Notes: generated from the letters alone by a model not told the origin. A DNA stretch of 64,000 nucleotides from Engraulis encrasicolus (GCF_034702125.1 NC_085861.1:2695796-2759795); one strand, 5' to 3'. Positions 20,889 to 32,122 are shown, counted from the stretch's first letter. Program-made: numbers and translations.

Positions 20889-21560
20889 CCCTTTAACGCA
20901 TAACATGGGTCTAAATAGACCCGGCTGAGTTTAACATTTCTATATCTTTGTAAGAATACAATTTTCTTACTCAGCACTCCATGAATTCCTCAATTGACTT
21001 GTTTTTGTCCCTTAGATGACTTAATTTATTTTTATGCATCATAACTTTTTGCGTGAAAACACTTTTTTGGTTACTACCCCTTTAACGCATAACATGGGTC
21101 TAAAAAGACCCGCATTCATTTCCTATGTAATTTCATCACAAGCTTAATGTCTCGTAGCCATATTGAAAAAGGATTTTGACTCTTTTACTAAAAGTCCAAC
21201 TTTTTATCATTTATGGAGTATTAACTCCTAACATCAATACTTATTTTACATTCTTGATGGTTATTATTTGATATAGAAGTCATTTTATATAACTATATGA
21301 TATTTAGACACATGGGTCTAAATAGACCCGCATTCATTTCCTATGTAATTTCATCACAAGTTTAATGTCTCTTAGCCATATTGAGAAAGGATTTTTATTC
21401 TTTTACTAAAAATTCAACTTTTTGTCATTTATGGAGTATTAACTCCCAACATTAATACTTAATTCAAATACTTTATGGTTATTCTTTGAAATAGACATCT
21501 TTTTATACAATTATATGATATTTACACACATGGGTCAAAAATGATCCGCATTCATTTTTT
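20889..21560 (+). repeat. Reiterated element end, ~220-bp units
   Basis: CATGGGTCTAAA.AGACCCG blocks at about 20905, 21093, 21311 and (degenerate) 21530 are followed by CATTCATTTCCTATGTAATT and similar AT-rich spacer. Units 2 and 3 are about 220 bp and nearly the same. Confidence 0.8.
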
Positions 21561-21565
21561 ATATA

Positions 21566-22775
21566 CACTGTGTGCAGAATTATTAGGCATTATTAGGTTT
21601 TTTGACCATATTGTCTTTTTTATGCTTATTTTCCAACAGGAATCTATATGAACTTGAAAACCTATCGGATTTAAGCATTCCAGGCCATGCATATTTGTAT
21701 AAAAATATGGGGCTGTGGTCGAAGGTGCCCAACACCTTATATCAGGTGTGCATAATTATTAGGCAACTTTGTTGTCTTCTTGGAAAATGGGCCACAAAAT
21801 AGATCTAACAAACTCTGAAAAGTCGATTAACAATTTTGAAGTCTTCTAGAGGGATGTGGCTGTCGTGAAATTGGCAAGACGTTGGTCACTTTACCACAGA
21901 ATTATGAAATGCATCATTACAAAGTCATCAGTCTCGTAAGAAATGTCACTGCCAAAAATTGAGAAGAATTTAAGGTGGAACTACAAAAAAGTATTACCCT
22001 GCAGTCCTATAATATTACACAACAGAAACCTACACCGAGTGTCCAGAAGAACAGGGCATTGAGCACTCAGAGATATGGCCAAGGTAAGAAGGGATGACAC
22101 TAGACAAGTTAATTAAGTCAAGACTGGGTCAAAAATACCTGGGGACAGAGTTTTCAAAGTTAGGCCTATTATGGACTTGGGAAAGTGACTCTTGACAGAC
22201 AGGGTGGATGAGCCCATGGCTGGATCATTGAGAGGAAGACATTTGCATCTTTTGAAGACCATGGTATTTATGCTGTACTTTGCTGGCATTTGAGTGGAAC
22301 TCAGGAACTCATGTAAGTGTGCACATTGCTGATCTAGCCATAGACTCATCTACCTGGTCCATTAACAGTCACCTTCACTAGTTCATAAAACCATTGAAAA
22401 AACTGTCTAAAGACATTTCTTGACCCAGTCTTGACTTAAGTTTCTTGTTGAGTGGTCTTCAGGTTTCAGCCTGTTTTACCTTGGTCATGTCTCTGAGTGC
22501 TGAATACAATGTTCTTGTGGACACTCAATGTAGGTTTCAGTTCTGGAATATAACAGCACTGCAGGTAATAGTTTTGTGGTAGTTTCATCTTCAATTCTTC
22601 TCAATCTGGCAGTGACTTTGTGAGCTCATGTCATGTGACACTGATGGCTTTGTAACAGTGCTTTAGACGGATGTGACCAATATTTCAAGACAGCCACACC
22701 CCTCTGGAAGACATCAAAATTGTTTATAGTATTTTTTTGAGTTTTTTAGATGTCTTTTGTGGCATATTTTCCCAT
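21566..22775. mobile_element. Tc1/mariner-like foldback remnant
   Basis: The left terminus CACTGTGTGCAGAATTATTAG follows a TA. Inverted arms of roughly 300 bp pair 21790-22110 with 22440-22770 (shared blocks such as GACAGCCACA and TGAGAAGAATT against inverse copies). The right terminal repeat is lost. The arm contains transposase-like codons but no open frame. Confidence 0.6.
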
Positions 22776-22871
22776 AGGATGCTCAGAAATACATTGGAAA
22801 TGAATGCGGGTCTTTTTAGACCCATGTTATGCGTTAGTGTGAGTCCAATGGCTTATGCATTAAAGGGTTAA

Positions 22872-24277
22872 GGTTCTCCCACTTCTTTGAGGTCTGCTGG
22901 GAGGTTACCTTACCCTGGAGGCCAAGATCCTTGATCAGCGTCCTGGATTACATTGACAGATAACGCATAAAGGAGGAGTCACTTTAACATCCAACAATGA
23001 TCACGAACATGCAGTCATGCACATCTAAACCGTTTACCCCCAAAAGTTGTTTATCGCAATAACACCACTATTATGATAACGTAGACGGGATCATTAACAA
23101 TCCAAAACACTGAGAAGAAACCATAGTTGTTTCGCACAAGCTTTGGACTTGAGGAACTGCTGCTCATTCTCGTCCCGAAAGCGAATCAGCCGCCGCGTTT
23201 CTTCTGGAGTCCCTGTAAAGCATAAGGGAATTGTTATGTAGGCATATTCCTTTAATCTGTCACCGACGCGTAGTTCTACTGGATCAGGTGGCGCCGTGAA
23301 CTGTTATTACAGTCAGACCTAAACAACCGTGCAGGTCAGCGACAACCTTGTATTATTTCTATGAGCGACAACAACAACCCAACTGTTGCCATTGAGATAT
23401 TTGTTGGCCATAGGCCTACTGATTCAATCCTACGGGACATGGGAACAGTCAGCAGAATAACACATTCAAAATGCAGACCGTTCAACCAAACGGAGTAGGC
23501 TATTTGGATAGCCTAATCTTTGGTTCAACAAGTTCTAATCATCACTGGAGTTAGGCCTACATTGCCTACAACACCTGTTGCACGATTAACTTTTTCCTCA
23601 CCAGCCAGTGGATCTTCCTTACCAAACACACAATCAGTGGTGAAAGTGGGTAATTTGGTGCTTTAATCCAGTCAAACTGACATTTCACTAGCAAATTGGC
23701 TGGTTGGTGTTTACAATTTTAGAGCACTGCTAATAGACTCACGTTTTCCATTTGCGTTTTACGGGGGAAACAAACATAGCGACAATGTTAGCCTTTAGCC
23801 TACACAATGCAAAAAATACTTACATTTGTGTGATGCATTTCCTGCTGTTTCTGCCATTTTTAAAAGGAATCGCGCCATGTTTCTTCTTTTATGACAGCTG
23901 CCAGACTCAATTATTGCCGCCATCTACAGGATTGGTGTGTGAATGATCCGAAATCCGTCTCACCCTCCGTTTCAAGTCTGCCCCTGGATTATCTCCGTTT
24001 TAAGGGATTCAAAGCCGTTCCCCTACCCCTAAACATGAACGCGCAAAACGGACAGGTAGGGGCAAGGGGTAGGGCTAAGGGGTGAAATGGGATTCAGTCT
24101 TGGTCTGAGCAAGAGCATAACAATCCAAAATGGCATGGTTGACCCGCCTCCCTTAGTTAGCAAATGGTTATTTGCTCCCTGACAAAGTGGGAGGAGTTCC
24201 TGTTTTTTTCAGGAGCTCAGAATCGTGTTTGTATTGTTCTTGGCCAGACTAGAGGCAACGCTGAAGGTGTGGCATCA
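22872..24277. other. Mostly unannotated; one candidate exon
   Basis: Apart from the candidate exon at 23112-23212 I see no gene or element boundary. A short run of (T)AGGGG-type sequence occurs at 24020-24080. Confidence 0.45.
23112..23212 (-). pseudogene. Candidate Myb/SANT-like domain exon
   Basis: On the minus strand an acceptor-like CTTTACAG precedes a frame reading TPEETRRLIRFRDENEQQFL, then KSKACAKQLW. This resembles helix 1 of the Myb/SANT-like (MADF-type) domain used in Harbinger-associated proteins and in several vertebrate genes. The frame stops soon after 23115, and no partner exons were found. It is either an isolated relic or an exon of an undetected gene. Confidence 0.4.
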
Positions 24278-25862
24278 CTACATGACATTAGAAACGTGAA
24301 GATCTTGCTTCAACCCAATCACATGACATATTAACATGAAGAGATGGCTTCAACCCAACTGCATGACATGTTAGAAATGTGAAATTCAACCCAACTACAT
24401 GACATACTGTATTAGAAAAGTGAAGAGGTGGCTTCAACCCAACTACAAACCCCAACTCCGGTGAAGTTGGGACGTTTGTTAAACTGTGAATAAAATAAAA
24501 AAACTATCATTTTCAACACATTCAATACATTCATTAGATGGAGAACAGTGAAAAGACAACATATTAAGTGTTAAAACTGAGAAAAAATATTTCTAATTTG
24601 GTAACTGCAACACGTCTCAAATAAGATCAGTGAAAAGTAATGAACATCCAAATAAAATAAAACAACAAAGAAGAACATTTCAAAATGAATCATACTGATG
24701 GACAATATGCGTGTCCAGGTATAAGACCATCACAGAGAGGCTGAGTCACTCAGAATTAAAGATGCAGAGGGAATAATTACCATAGTTATTACAGACATTT
24801 TTGAATTCCCTTTGATTTACCATGATTGAGTTTATATAAGACATATTTTTGTCATTAAAATCATTGTATAGGTTCATGACATCATGAAATATATATTGGC
24901 TGTAGTCTCACTCTAGCACTCCAAGAATTACAGCTATTGAAAATTGACCATATTAAGAATGCTTCATGTGTGCAAATGATAGAGGGGTTTAACATTCTCC
25001 TATGCACCCGAGCTCACTTGAAATAGACCCAGAAGACATGGGAAACTGTCCTTTGCTTACAGAAGTCAACAGAAGTGGCACAAGTCAATTCTTTTTGAAA
25101 ATAATAGAGTCTTGCACATCCTGTGCTACAGTGAAAATGGACCATCCAACTTGTGTTAGTGCTAACTTCAAAAGTCAGCCTCCATGATGGCATGGGGGTG
25201 CAGTAGTGCATTGGTTAAGTTGTTCTCACTCATCTGTAGAGTTAAATACAGTGCTGAATGATATAAATGGGTTTTAAACAGCATGAAAAGCCACTCATGC
25301 ATTATATTTTGAAGGGAGATCTTCAATTACTGCCACATAGTAAGGACAAATTGCATTCTGTGTTCTAACAGTTACACTCCATCATTAGGACCAGCAGGTG
25401 ATAAAATCGAAGGCTTTTGGTCAAGACCTGTCACACTGTAAGCACTACAGAAAGGAAAAGATTGCAAAACATGACTAGGAATACACTCACCATTTAAGCT
25501 GGCGAAATCATGTCCAATAAAATCATCTCATCAGTTGATATATTTAACTGTTAAGTGCTGTCTTTTGTTTTGCTTTGACTCTTACTCGACATTTGCTCCC
25601 TTTTATTGTCCCCGTCCCAACTCTTTTGAGACGTGTTGTTTTTACATATTCATGAATATCCCCCAAAACAAAACATTGGTCAGTTTTGATGGCTGATATG
25701 TTTGCAGTATTTTGTTATTATTCACAATTTACCTTGTGTCCCAACTTCTATGGAGTTGGGGTTTGTACATGACATATTAGAAACGTGAAGAGCTGACTTC
25801 AACCCAGCTACATGACATATTAGAAACGTGAAGAGCTGGCTTCAACCCAACTACATGACATA
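24278..25862 (+). repeat. ~40-bp minisatellite interrupted by a mariner
   Basis: Units containing CATGACATATTAGAAACGTG and GCTTCAACCCAACTA occur at 24278-24443 and resume at 25768-25862. The mariner at 24446-25765 splits the array at a TA. Confidence 0.85.
24446..25765. mobile_element. Tc1/mariner element with TA duplication
   Basis: The left end CAAACCCCAACTCCGGTGAA and the right end, complement of CAAACCCCAACTCCATAGAA, lie between TA dinucleotides (24444-24445, 25766-25767). The interrupted minisatellite gives the empty site. No intact transposase frame remains. A second, inverted copy starts at 62540. Confidence 0.85.
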
Positions 25863-25922
25863 ACATTATTAACCTTGGTTGAAAAAAGTGCACTAAAAAA
25901 AGCACACTACATAGCAGGCTTA

Positions 25923-26633
25923 AGGGGGATTCATACTTGTCGTGACTGGCGCTACCCTCCTTCATACTTCACTCGCGACATCACTCGCGACCTCACTCGC
26001 GCCGTCACGTGACCCAAAATGACGTCACACGCCGTGGCGCGAGCTGCCGTGGCGCGACGTCGTGCACCCCACATTTTTTGTAACATGTCGTGCGCCACTA
26101 GCGACCATGCAGGTAGGCAGACAAAGCAGGAGTTGCGAAGAGAGGCTACAACTACTGTAGGCTACTACAGAATGGATCCTGCATCATTTTGAGGATAATA
26201 AAATGTCCTAGAGAGTTATTTTATCTTCTCTCTTAAATGTTGTTCAGTGAAACAATTGTTTACTTTGTTCAGAAGCACGTTGTGTTGGCGAACTATTTAT
26301 AAATTCTGCCGCCAGAACAATGCCCTCACATGGTCTTGGAATGATCTGGCAATGTAGGCTATACAAAAATATATGTTTCAATGTGGTAAGTCACAAGTCA
26401 GACGTTCAGTAGCCCTACAGCAGCCCTGTTTGGCTTTCTATTTTATACATCCGTAGAACTCACGCTGCGAGTTGTGAAAGATACTGCCGTTTCTCTCATG
26501 AACAGCAGAGGGCACTTCCGACAATGCGAGCGAAAGCCTTCTGAAGTATGAATAGTCTGTCGCAAGTGATGACGTCATTAATGGTTCTCGCGCCACACGC
26601 GACAAAATGCGCACGTGAAGTATGCAGAGCCCT
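25923..26633 (+). mobile_element. Harbinger-type MITE, copy 2 (complete)
   Basis: 711 bp with ends AGGGGGATTCATACTTG and AAGTATGCAGAGCCCT, flanked by TTA on both sides (25920-25922, 26634-26636). A 3-bp TTA/TAA target duplication is the mark of PIF/Harbinger. CACTCGCGAC-type motifs repeat near the left end. Non-coding. Confidence 0.85.
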
Positions 26634-27049
26634 TTATTAAAAGTGCACGAAAAAAGCACACTACATAACAGGCATATTACAGTTTTTTTCGATTGGTTTG
26701 GCTAATTTCTCAAAATTGAGATGACATTCTCAAAACAACACGAACAAATCCAAACCAACTTGCAATTTCCCAAAACAGAATGGCATTTTTCATTGCTTTC
26801 ATCAAATATCAAATGCTTAGTACAGATGGTGTAACTTCAATCTGCTCATTACCGTGCCGGGCCGCGGCAGCGTACCGTGATCATTACACCCTGTGGCCAT
26901 TCGGAATGCGGGGGGCAGTATAGCACCGCTTTTGCAGAGCAGCGTCTGCCTGTGTCTGTGGTCTGTTTGTGCTTCCGTCCTTGCCCGTCCCCCAGTTTTA
27001 GTAGTAGTAGAAATACAGTCAGCAAATTGCATGTTTTATTTAGCATTGG

Positions 27050-27700
27050 GCATTTGATAGGGCATTTGATAATAACACAAGTGTGAGCCCTAAACAAGAC
27101 CACAATGTGAATTTAAACTCGACTTTTTTTCTGTCTTGCATTCGCCGTCTCCCAATCCGTCCCTAACTTATTTCGTCACTATTCAAGCCAGGAACGGGTA
27201 TCCTCAGGATACAGAGTTTGCATGCCTACTACAATTTGAACCGGTAAAGACAATTAAAACCGAGTCAATCAGACAGAAACACCATTGTAATTAAGTGTGC
27301 CCCGTAACGCCAGCATGAGAGAGATCGAATTTTAAATTTGGCGAGGACATTGTGTTGCACGTAACATTGGGCATTTGATAATAACAGAAGTGTGCGCCCT
27401 AAACAAGACCACCATGTGAATTTAAACTCGACTTTTTTCTGTCTTTCATTCACCGTCTCCCAATCCGTCCCTAACTTATTTCGGCATTATTCAAGTCAGG
27501 AACGGGTAGGCTATCCTCAGGAGTTTGCATACCTACAATTTGAACCGGTAAAGACAATTAAAACCGACTCAATCAGACAGGAACACCATTGTAATTAAGT
27601 GTGTCCCGTAACGCCAGCATGAGAGAGATCGAATTTTAAATTTGGCGACGACATTGTGTTGCACGTAACATTGGACATTTGATAATAACACACGCGTGAG
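27050..27700 (+). repeat. ~307-bp direct repeats
   Basis: Two full units and a part of a third, starting near 27062, 27371 and 27675, each beginning GCATTTGATAATAACA and containing GAACCGGTAAAGACAATTA. They lie in the left part of the long mariner element. Confidence 0.85.
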
Positions 27701-27861
27701 CCCTAAACAATACCGCCAGTCGACGGTGTTTTGTTTCATGCCAGGAACGGATTGTGAACACTTATGACTGCTTCTTTGGAGGCTGGATAACCTGTCACAC
27801 CACGACGTGTCACAAAAGGCTGTGCACTGCCTTTTCTTTTTTTAAAACACAGCAGTCGTAT

Positions 27862-28965
27862 TGTCACGGGGGTGACAAACTTGGACTAACTGTTATTCTC
27901 ACTGATTGCAAATGTTTGCAGGTGCCAATGGGAAGAGGGAGAAAGGTGATTGGGTGTACGGGGTGGGTATGGGCTTTTTGAATGCAGGTGGCAAGATGGC
28001 GAGGAGGATCCGGAGGAGGACGAGACGCACAGCTACCGCACGAGAGAAGGGTCGGAGAGACTCCCGCGGCCGGGGGGCAGCCTTGGGAGGGGGGTGAGCT
28101 GCACGCCGGTATCCGGATGGGGCCAGGAGAAGATGGGGCACGCGTTCGGTCCTTTGGACGACACAAGCAACAGACGACTACGAATGGCGCGGACGGCATA
28201 TTGCCTGAACGAGGTTTGCGGCCAGAGTCACGAAGAGGTTGCGTTGGAAAGCTGGTGGTGGAGGACGCTCACCACCGAAGTTAAGTGCCACGCCTGGTCA
28301 CCATAGCCTTCACCTTGAAGCCTCCTCCCCGCTGTGTGCGCTGCCCCTGGCCCGCTCTGTCTGTCACTCACTCACTCTCTCACTCCCGGACCCAGCGAAT
28401 GCACGATCGGAAAAGACTTTTTGCGCAGCGAGAATGGCCACCCCTACACCATCGTTTTATGTGTGCTGTGTTGGTTGCTGTGCTGCTCACGTGTGCTCCT
28501 TTAAATAAGTAGCTTAGTTACTCGTGCTGTGTAGGCCTATTTTATTCACAATTGGTGATGGGAGTTAGCATCCCCCTGTGCGTTATTCATACGAATTCAG
28601 AGACTGGAAGCCTGTTTACCCTTCTCCTATCTCCACCAGCTGATCCGCCTCCGCGTGCCCAGACGAGCCAGGTGGCCCCGCCCAACCTGTCGGAGGCTAC
28701 GATGCGCACGGACCGAGTGAGAGGTTTGAGGTGCTGATCAGAGACATTGGACCATTAAGGACCCCGCGGACAGAGAACTGGTTACACATCCACACACACG
28801 CGCACACACACACATGCATACAGAACTATGTCTCCAAATAGAAAATAAATACTTGATTTAAATGACTTTGTTGTCTTGGTGTTTCCTGATGTGTACAATG
28901 CTCCTCGGGGTAGTTGGTATTAAGTGGGGGTGCCGCTGTCAAACGCGCACCCCCCACCTGTGACA
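27862..28965 (+). mobile_element. Probable solo LTR, 1.1 kb
   Basis: The ends TGTCACGGGGGTG and CACCTGTGACA are inverted (TGTCAC...GTGACA), with a 4-bp duplication GTAT outside (27858-27861, 28966-28969). Near the right end AATAAATACTTG is a candidate polyadenylation signal. The middle is GC-rich with overlapping frames on both strands, none showing retroviral domains. A 4-bp duplication is typical of some vertebrate endogenous retroelements. No second LTR or internal region is present. Confidence 0.55.
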
Positions 28966-29540
28966 GTATGATAAGTGTTAAGATAAGTGTGAAATTCTTT
29001 TTTTTTTTTTTGCTTAGGCCTATTTTTTTTGGCAAACGAATTCATTAATAGGCCTAATTACTTCTATTGTTAAGGCGGCTACAGAGTATAATTTGTTTTC
29101 ATTATTTCATAATTTTTGTTGGTGGTAAGCCTATATAGGCTACTATATAGGCTATTTTTAATTAGGCTATTTGAATGATTCAACCAACCGCCCGAATTTA
29201 ATTAAAATATTTGGCTATAGGCTACTTTCGATTCGATTGTGTGTGCTCTTCTTAAAACCTGATTTTAATATGACTAAACAAGTGCGTCCAATGCGAATAC
29301 TCCCTCTTGTGTTGTTGGAGAGAGAGAGAGCTCTTTGTGTGCGTGTGGGGGTTTAATCACCCCCTCCCCCACAGACAAACATTCACTCCGTCACACAGTT
29401 GAAGACTGTAGTTAGTTGACATCTATGTAAGCGCCCCTCCAAGCGTCTGCCTGTGTTTGTGCTTCCGTGCTTGTCCATCCCCCAGTTTTAGTAGTAGTAG
29501 AAATACAGTCAGCAAATTGCATGTTTTATTTAGCATTGGG
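28966..29540. other. No gene seen
   Basis: AT-rich sequence with several TAGGCCTA motifs and a short GA repeat near 29320. The block from about 29478 matches 26985-27050. Confidence 0.5.
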
Positions 29541-30161
29541 CATTTGATAGGGCATTTGATAATAACACAAGTGTGAGCCCTAAACAAGACCACCATGTGA
29601 ATTTAAACTCGACTTTTTTCTGTCTTTCATTCACCATCTCCCAATCCAGTTTGCATAGGCCTACCTACAATTAAATAAAATAAAAAAGACGGGTTTTTTT
29701 TAATTATTATTATTATTATTAGTGCTTGTGGACACTTGTGAACTATGACTCCTTCTTCGGAGGCTGGATAACCTGTCACACCACGAGCTCTTTTGTGTGC
29801 GTGTAGGGGTTTAATCACCCCCTCCCCCACAGACAAACATTCATAGCGTGGCATTTGATAGGGCATTTGATAATAACACAAGTGTGAGCCCTAAACAAGA
29901 CCACCATGTGAATTTAAACTCGACTTTTTTCTGTCTTTCATTCACCATCTCCCAATCCAGTTTGCATAGGCCTACCTACAATTAAATAAAATAAAAAAGA
30001 CGGGTTTTTTTAATTATTATTATTATTATTAGTGCTTGTGGACACTTGTGAACTATGACTCCTTCTTCGGAGGCTGGATAACCTGTCACACCACGAGCTC
30101 TTTTGTGTGCGTGTAGGGGTTTAATCACCCCCTCCCCCACAGACAAACATTCATAGCGTGG
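29541..30161 (+). repeat. 311-bp perfect or near-perfect tandem duplication
   Basis: Unit 1 starts at 29541 and unit 2 at 29852 with CATTTGATAGGGCATTTG. The two agree almost base for base, so the duplication is young. Each unit ends with a pyrimidine-rich CCCCTCCCCCACAG, an acceptor-like sequence just upstream of the transposase. Confidence 0.9.
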
Positions 30162-30180
30162 ACTCATGGGCCAACCAGGT
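30145..30180 (+). CDS. Candidate upstream transposase exon (weak)
   Basis: The acceptor CCCCTCCCCCACAG precedes and the donor GTAAGA follows. If spliced to 30286 the phase fits and gives TFIAWTHGPTRFVPM, which resembles the GW...G.RYC. stretch linking the DNA-binding and catalytic parts in related transposases. It is short and overlaps a tandem repeat, so support is weak. Confidence 0.3.
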
Positions 30181-30285
30181 AAGAAATTAACAACAAAATA
30201 AATGAATAGCCTAAATAAATAAATTGGCCTAATACACAATGCAGTAGGCCCTATTGGTCAAATATTTACTACTGTATTCTTGCAG

Positions 30286-30542
30286 ATTTGTTCCCATGAC
30301 TCGGGAAAAGAACAAAGACATGCGTCTCCGTCAAGCACAGGAATGGAAGGCTGTTGGTGAAAAGTTTGACTATGTTCTTTTCACGGATGAGTCAACGGTG
30401 TCATTGGAACAGTTTGCGTTGCGATGCTGGAGGAAGAAGGGCTGTCCAGGTGTGAGTAAACATCGGGTGAAGCATCCGTATAAACTGCACGTCTGGGGCG
30501 GAATTTCACGGTGTGGTCCGGGCCCACTTGTTATTTTCCACG
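30286..30542 (+). CDS. Transposase exon 1 of the recognised part
   Basis: 257 nt. Starts after TTCTTGCAG, ends before GTGAGC, leaving phase 1. Holds FTDES with the first catalytic Asp and [15 protein letters not shown]. Confidence 0.85.
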
Positions 30543-31458
30543 GTGAGCGATGAATTGAAAGGACATTCCAGCGAGGACTGATACCTATGCAATACGAAAT
30601 GTTAACATATTTCCCTATCTTGTCTTACAGGTATTATGGACAAACAGTTTTTCGGGGAGCACATTATCCAGAAGACTGTGGGTCCATATTTGCGGGAGGA
30701 TTTCCTCATGCCAACACACAGGTTTTTCCAAGGTAGGCTATCACGTTTAGTCAATATTAGGCCTATGTTCCATTTTTGTCCTTGCCATGCTGATTAAATT
30801 AACTTGAATTGACATTTTTAAACCACCAGACAACGATCCCAAACACACTGCAAAGACAGTCAGAGCCATCATTCAGATGGAAGGGATCAATTGGGTACCG
30901 ACACCTGCAGAGTAAGTTGGTTATTACAAGTTGACTATAGCGTAAGAAAAAAAAATGCAATTGCGTGGAATTGACTGACATCCCTCCCTGACGTGCACTT
31001 TCCTCTATTTTCTTAGATCGCCGGATCTGAACCCAATTGAGTTAGTCTGGGCTGAGATGAAAAATTACATTCGTAAGGAGGCCAAACCAAAGGACAAAGC
31101 CGGACTGATAACGGCGATTCGGACATTTTGGACGTCCAAGCTCACACGGGAGCGCTGCAATAGGTAAGCTGTAGGCCAGTGTTTCCCAACCTTTTGTGTC
31201 TTATGTACTGTGGTGTCTCCTAAACCTCTTTGTTGTGCTATGACTACCCCCTAATTCATGTTCTATATCGCTTTCTCTGTCCTGGTGTGACTGCTCCATT
31301 TGTTATAATAATAACATCTTTCCAAGTACCCCCTTCGCAGACACAGAATAGCCTAAAGACTACTTACAACGCACTACTTCTGTTACAGGTACATTGATCA
31401 CCTGGATACAGTCATCGACCAAATCATCGATCTAGGTGGTGAGCCCACTGGTAGGTGA
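30286..31458 (+). CDS. Intron-containing Tc1/mariner (IS630) DD34E transposase
   Basis: Five exons join in consistent phase: 30286-30542, 30631-30732, 30830-30911, 31017-31163, 31389-31458. Every intron is GT-AG. The product has the DDE catalytic core: first Asp in FTDES (exon 1), second in FFQDNDPKH (codon split between exons 2 and 3), Glu in SPDLNPIE (exon 4), with 34 residues between the second Asp and the Glu. The C-terminus [11 protein letters not shown] followed by a stop fits this family. Its role would be cut-and-paste at TA, matching the TA flanks of the element around it. AATAAA near 31653 may end the transcript. The N-terminal helix-turn-helix region is not found: exon 1 opens at an acceptor (TTCTTGCAG), and only a short candidate upstream exon (30145-30180) fits the phase. 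Tc1 transposases are usually intronless. Confidence 0.85.
30631..30732 (+). CDS. Transposase exon 2
   Basis: 102 nt. Acceptor TGTCTTACAG, donor GTAGGC. Encodes [20 protein letters not shown] and ends after FFQ in phase 1. Confidence 0.85.
30830..30911 (+). CDS. Transposase exon 3
   Basis: 82 nt. Acceptor AACCACCAG, donor GTAAGT. Completes the second catalytic Asp codon and encodes [14 protein letters not shown]. Confidence 0.85.
31017..31163 (+). CDS. Transposase exon 4
   Basis: 147 nt. Acceptor TTTTCTTAG, donor GTAAGC. Encodes [20 protein letters not shown] with the catalytic Glu. Confidence 0.85.
31389..31458 (+). CDS. Transposase exon 5 with stop
   Basis: 70 nt. Acceptor CTGTTACAG. Encodes [20 protein letters not shown], then GR and TGA. 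Confidence 0.85.
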
Positions 31459-31936
31459 AGGGAAACAGCGCACTACTGCACAAACAACAGGCCGAGTCGC
31501 AGGAGACACAGCGAAAGGGACGGAACGCAATTCTGGTTAAGCCGGGCAGAAAGGATGTTTTCTGCTGTCTTTATCTGCAGTGTAGCCTACATTAGGCAAC
31601 TTGTAAGTGTAGGCATTGTCTACTAAAACTCTGTAGGCCTACTTGTGAAATAAATTTACACTCTTGCTGAAATTTCAAGTTTAGCCTACGTTTATTTGTT
31701 TATACACAGAATTAAAAATCAATACAATAAAAACAATATGAGGTAATAAAACATTGTCATAAGATGGTGCGGAGAACCAGGTAAAGACCACAAATGCCCA
31801 GACGCTAACCAGACATGGATACCAAATTATTTCTATTTATTTATTATATTTTTAGGCTTAAACATATGTTAGCCTACTAAATATTGAAAGAAGGAAAAGA
31901 AAAGACAGACACGTCGAGGCTACTGGTCGTAGCCTA

Positions 31937-32122
31937 TTACAGCAAATCGAACATGCGCTTTATGCACACATAGCAATAAAGTAGTAAAAGGAATTCAACT
32001 TCGGAGCGCAGTGGGTTTCGTGGGTCCGGGGGGATGGTGATGGCACGTTTGGTGTCTTTCCACCACCCCTGCACGGAGAGTGCATGGATGGAAAGCATAT
32101 CCATAAAGCATCTGCATTCCTT
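31937..32122 (-). CDS. Candidate terminal exon, unknown protein
   Basis: On the minus strand the acceptor-like AATTCTTCCAG precedes an open stretch of 61 codons and a TAA. It reads KECRCFMDMLSIHALSVQGW and then WKDTKRAITIPPDPRNPLRS. The composition looks protein-like rather than random. It lies downstream of and convergent to the transposase inside the same element, so it could be the last exon of an accessory gene. I do not recognise the family, and no matching upstream exon was identified. Confidence 0.3.
   Translation of the reverse strand, partial: KECRCFMDMLSIHALSVQGWWKDTKRAITIPPDPRNPLRSEVEFLLLLYCYVCIKRMFDLL

Larger units (their letters stand above)
20889..22867. mobile_element. piggyBac-like composite element with TTAA flanks
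   Basis: TTAA (20885-20888, 22868-22871) brackets ends CCCTTTAACGCATAACATGG and TGCATTAAAGGG, with GGGTCT(TTTT)AGACCCATGTTA near the right end. The TTAA site and CCC...GGG termini are characteristic of piggyBac. No transposase is left. Its left end is tandemly reiterated (21079-21560), and it carries a Tc1-like foldback (21566-22775). Confidence 0.75.

Noticed and set aside
27754..28508. Overlapping GC-rich frames on both strands (Arg-rich, Pro-rich)
   Set aside because: They lie in the solo-LTR-like element; high GC removes stops. No retroviral or cellular domain was seen.
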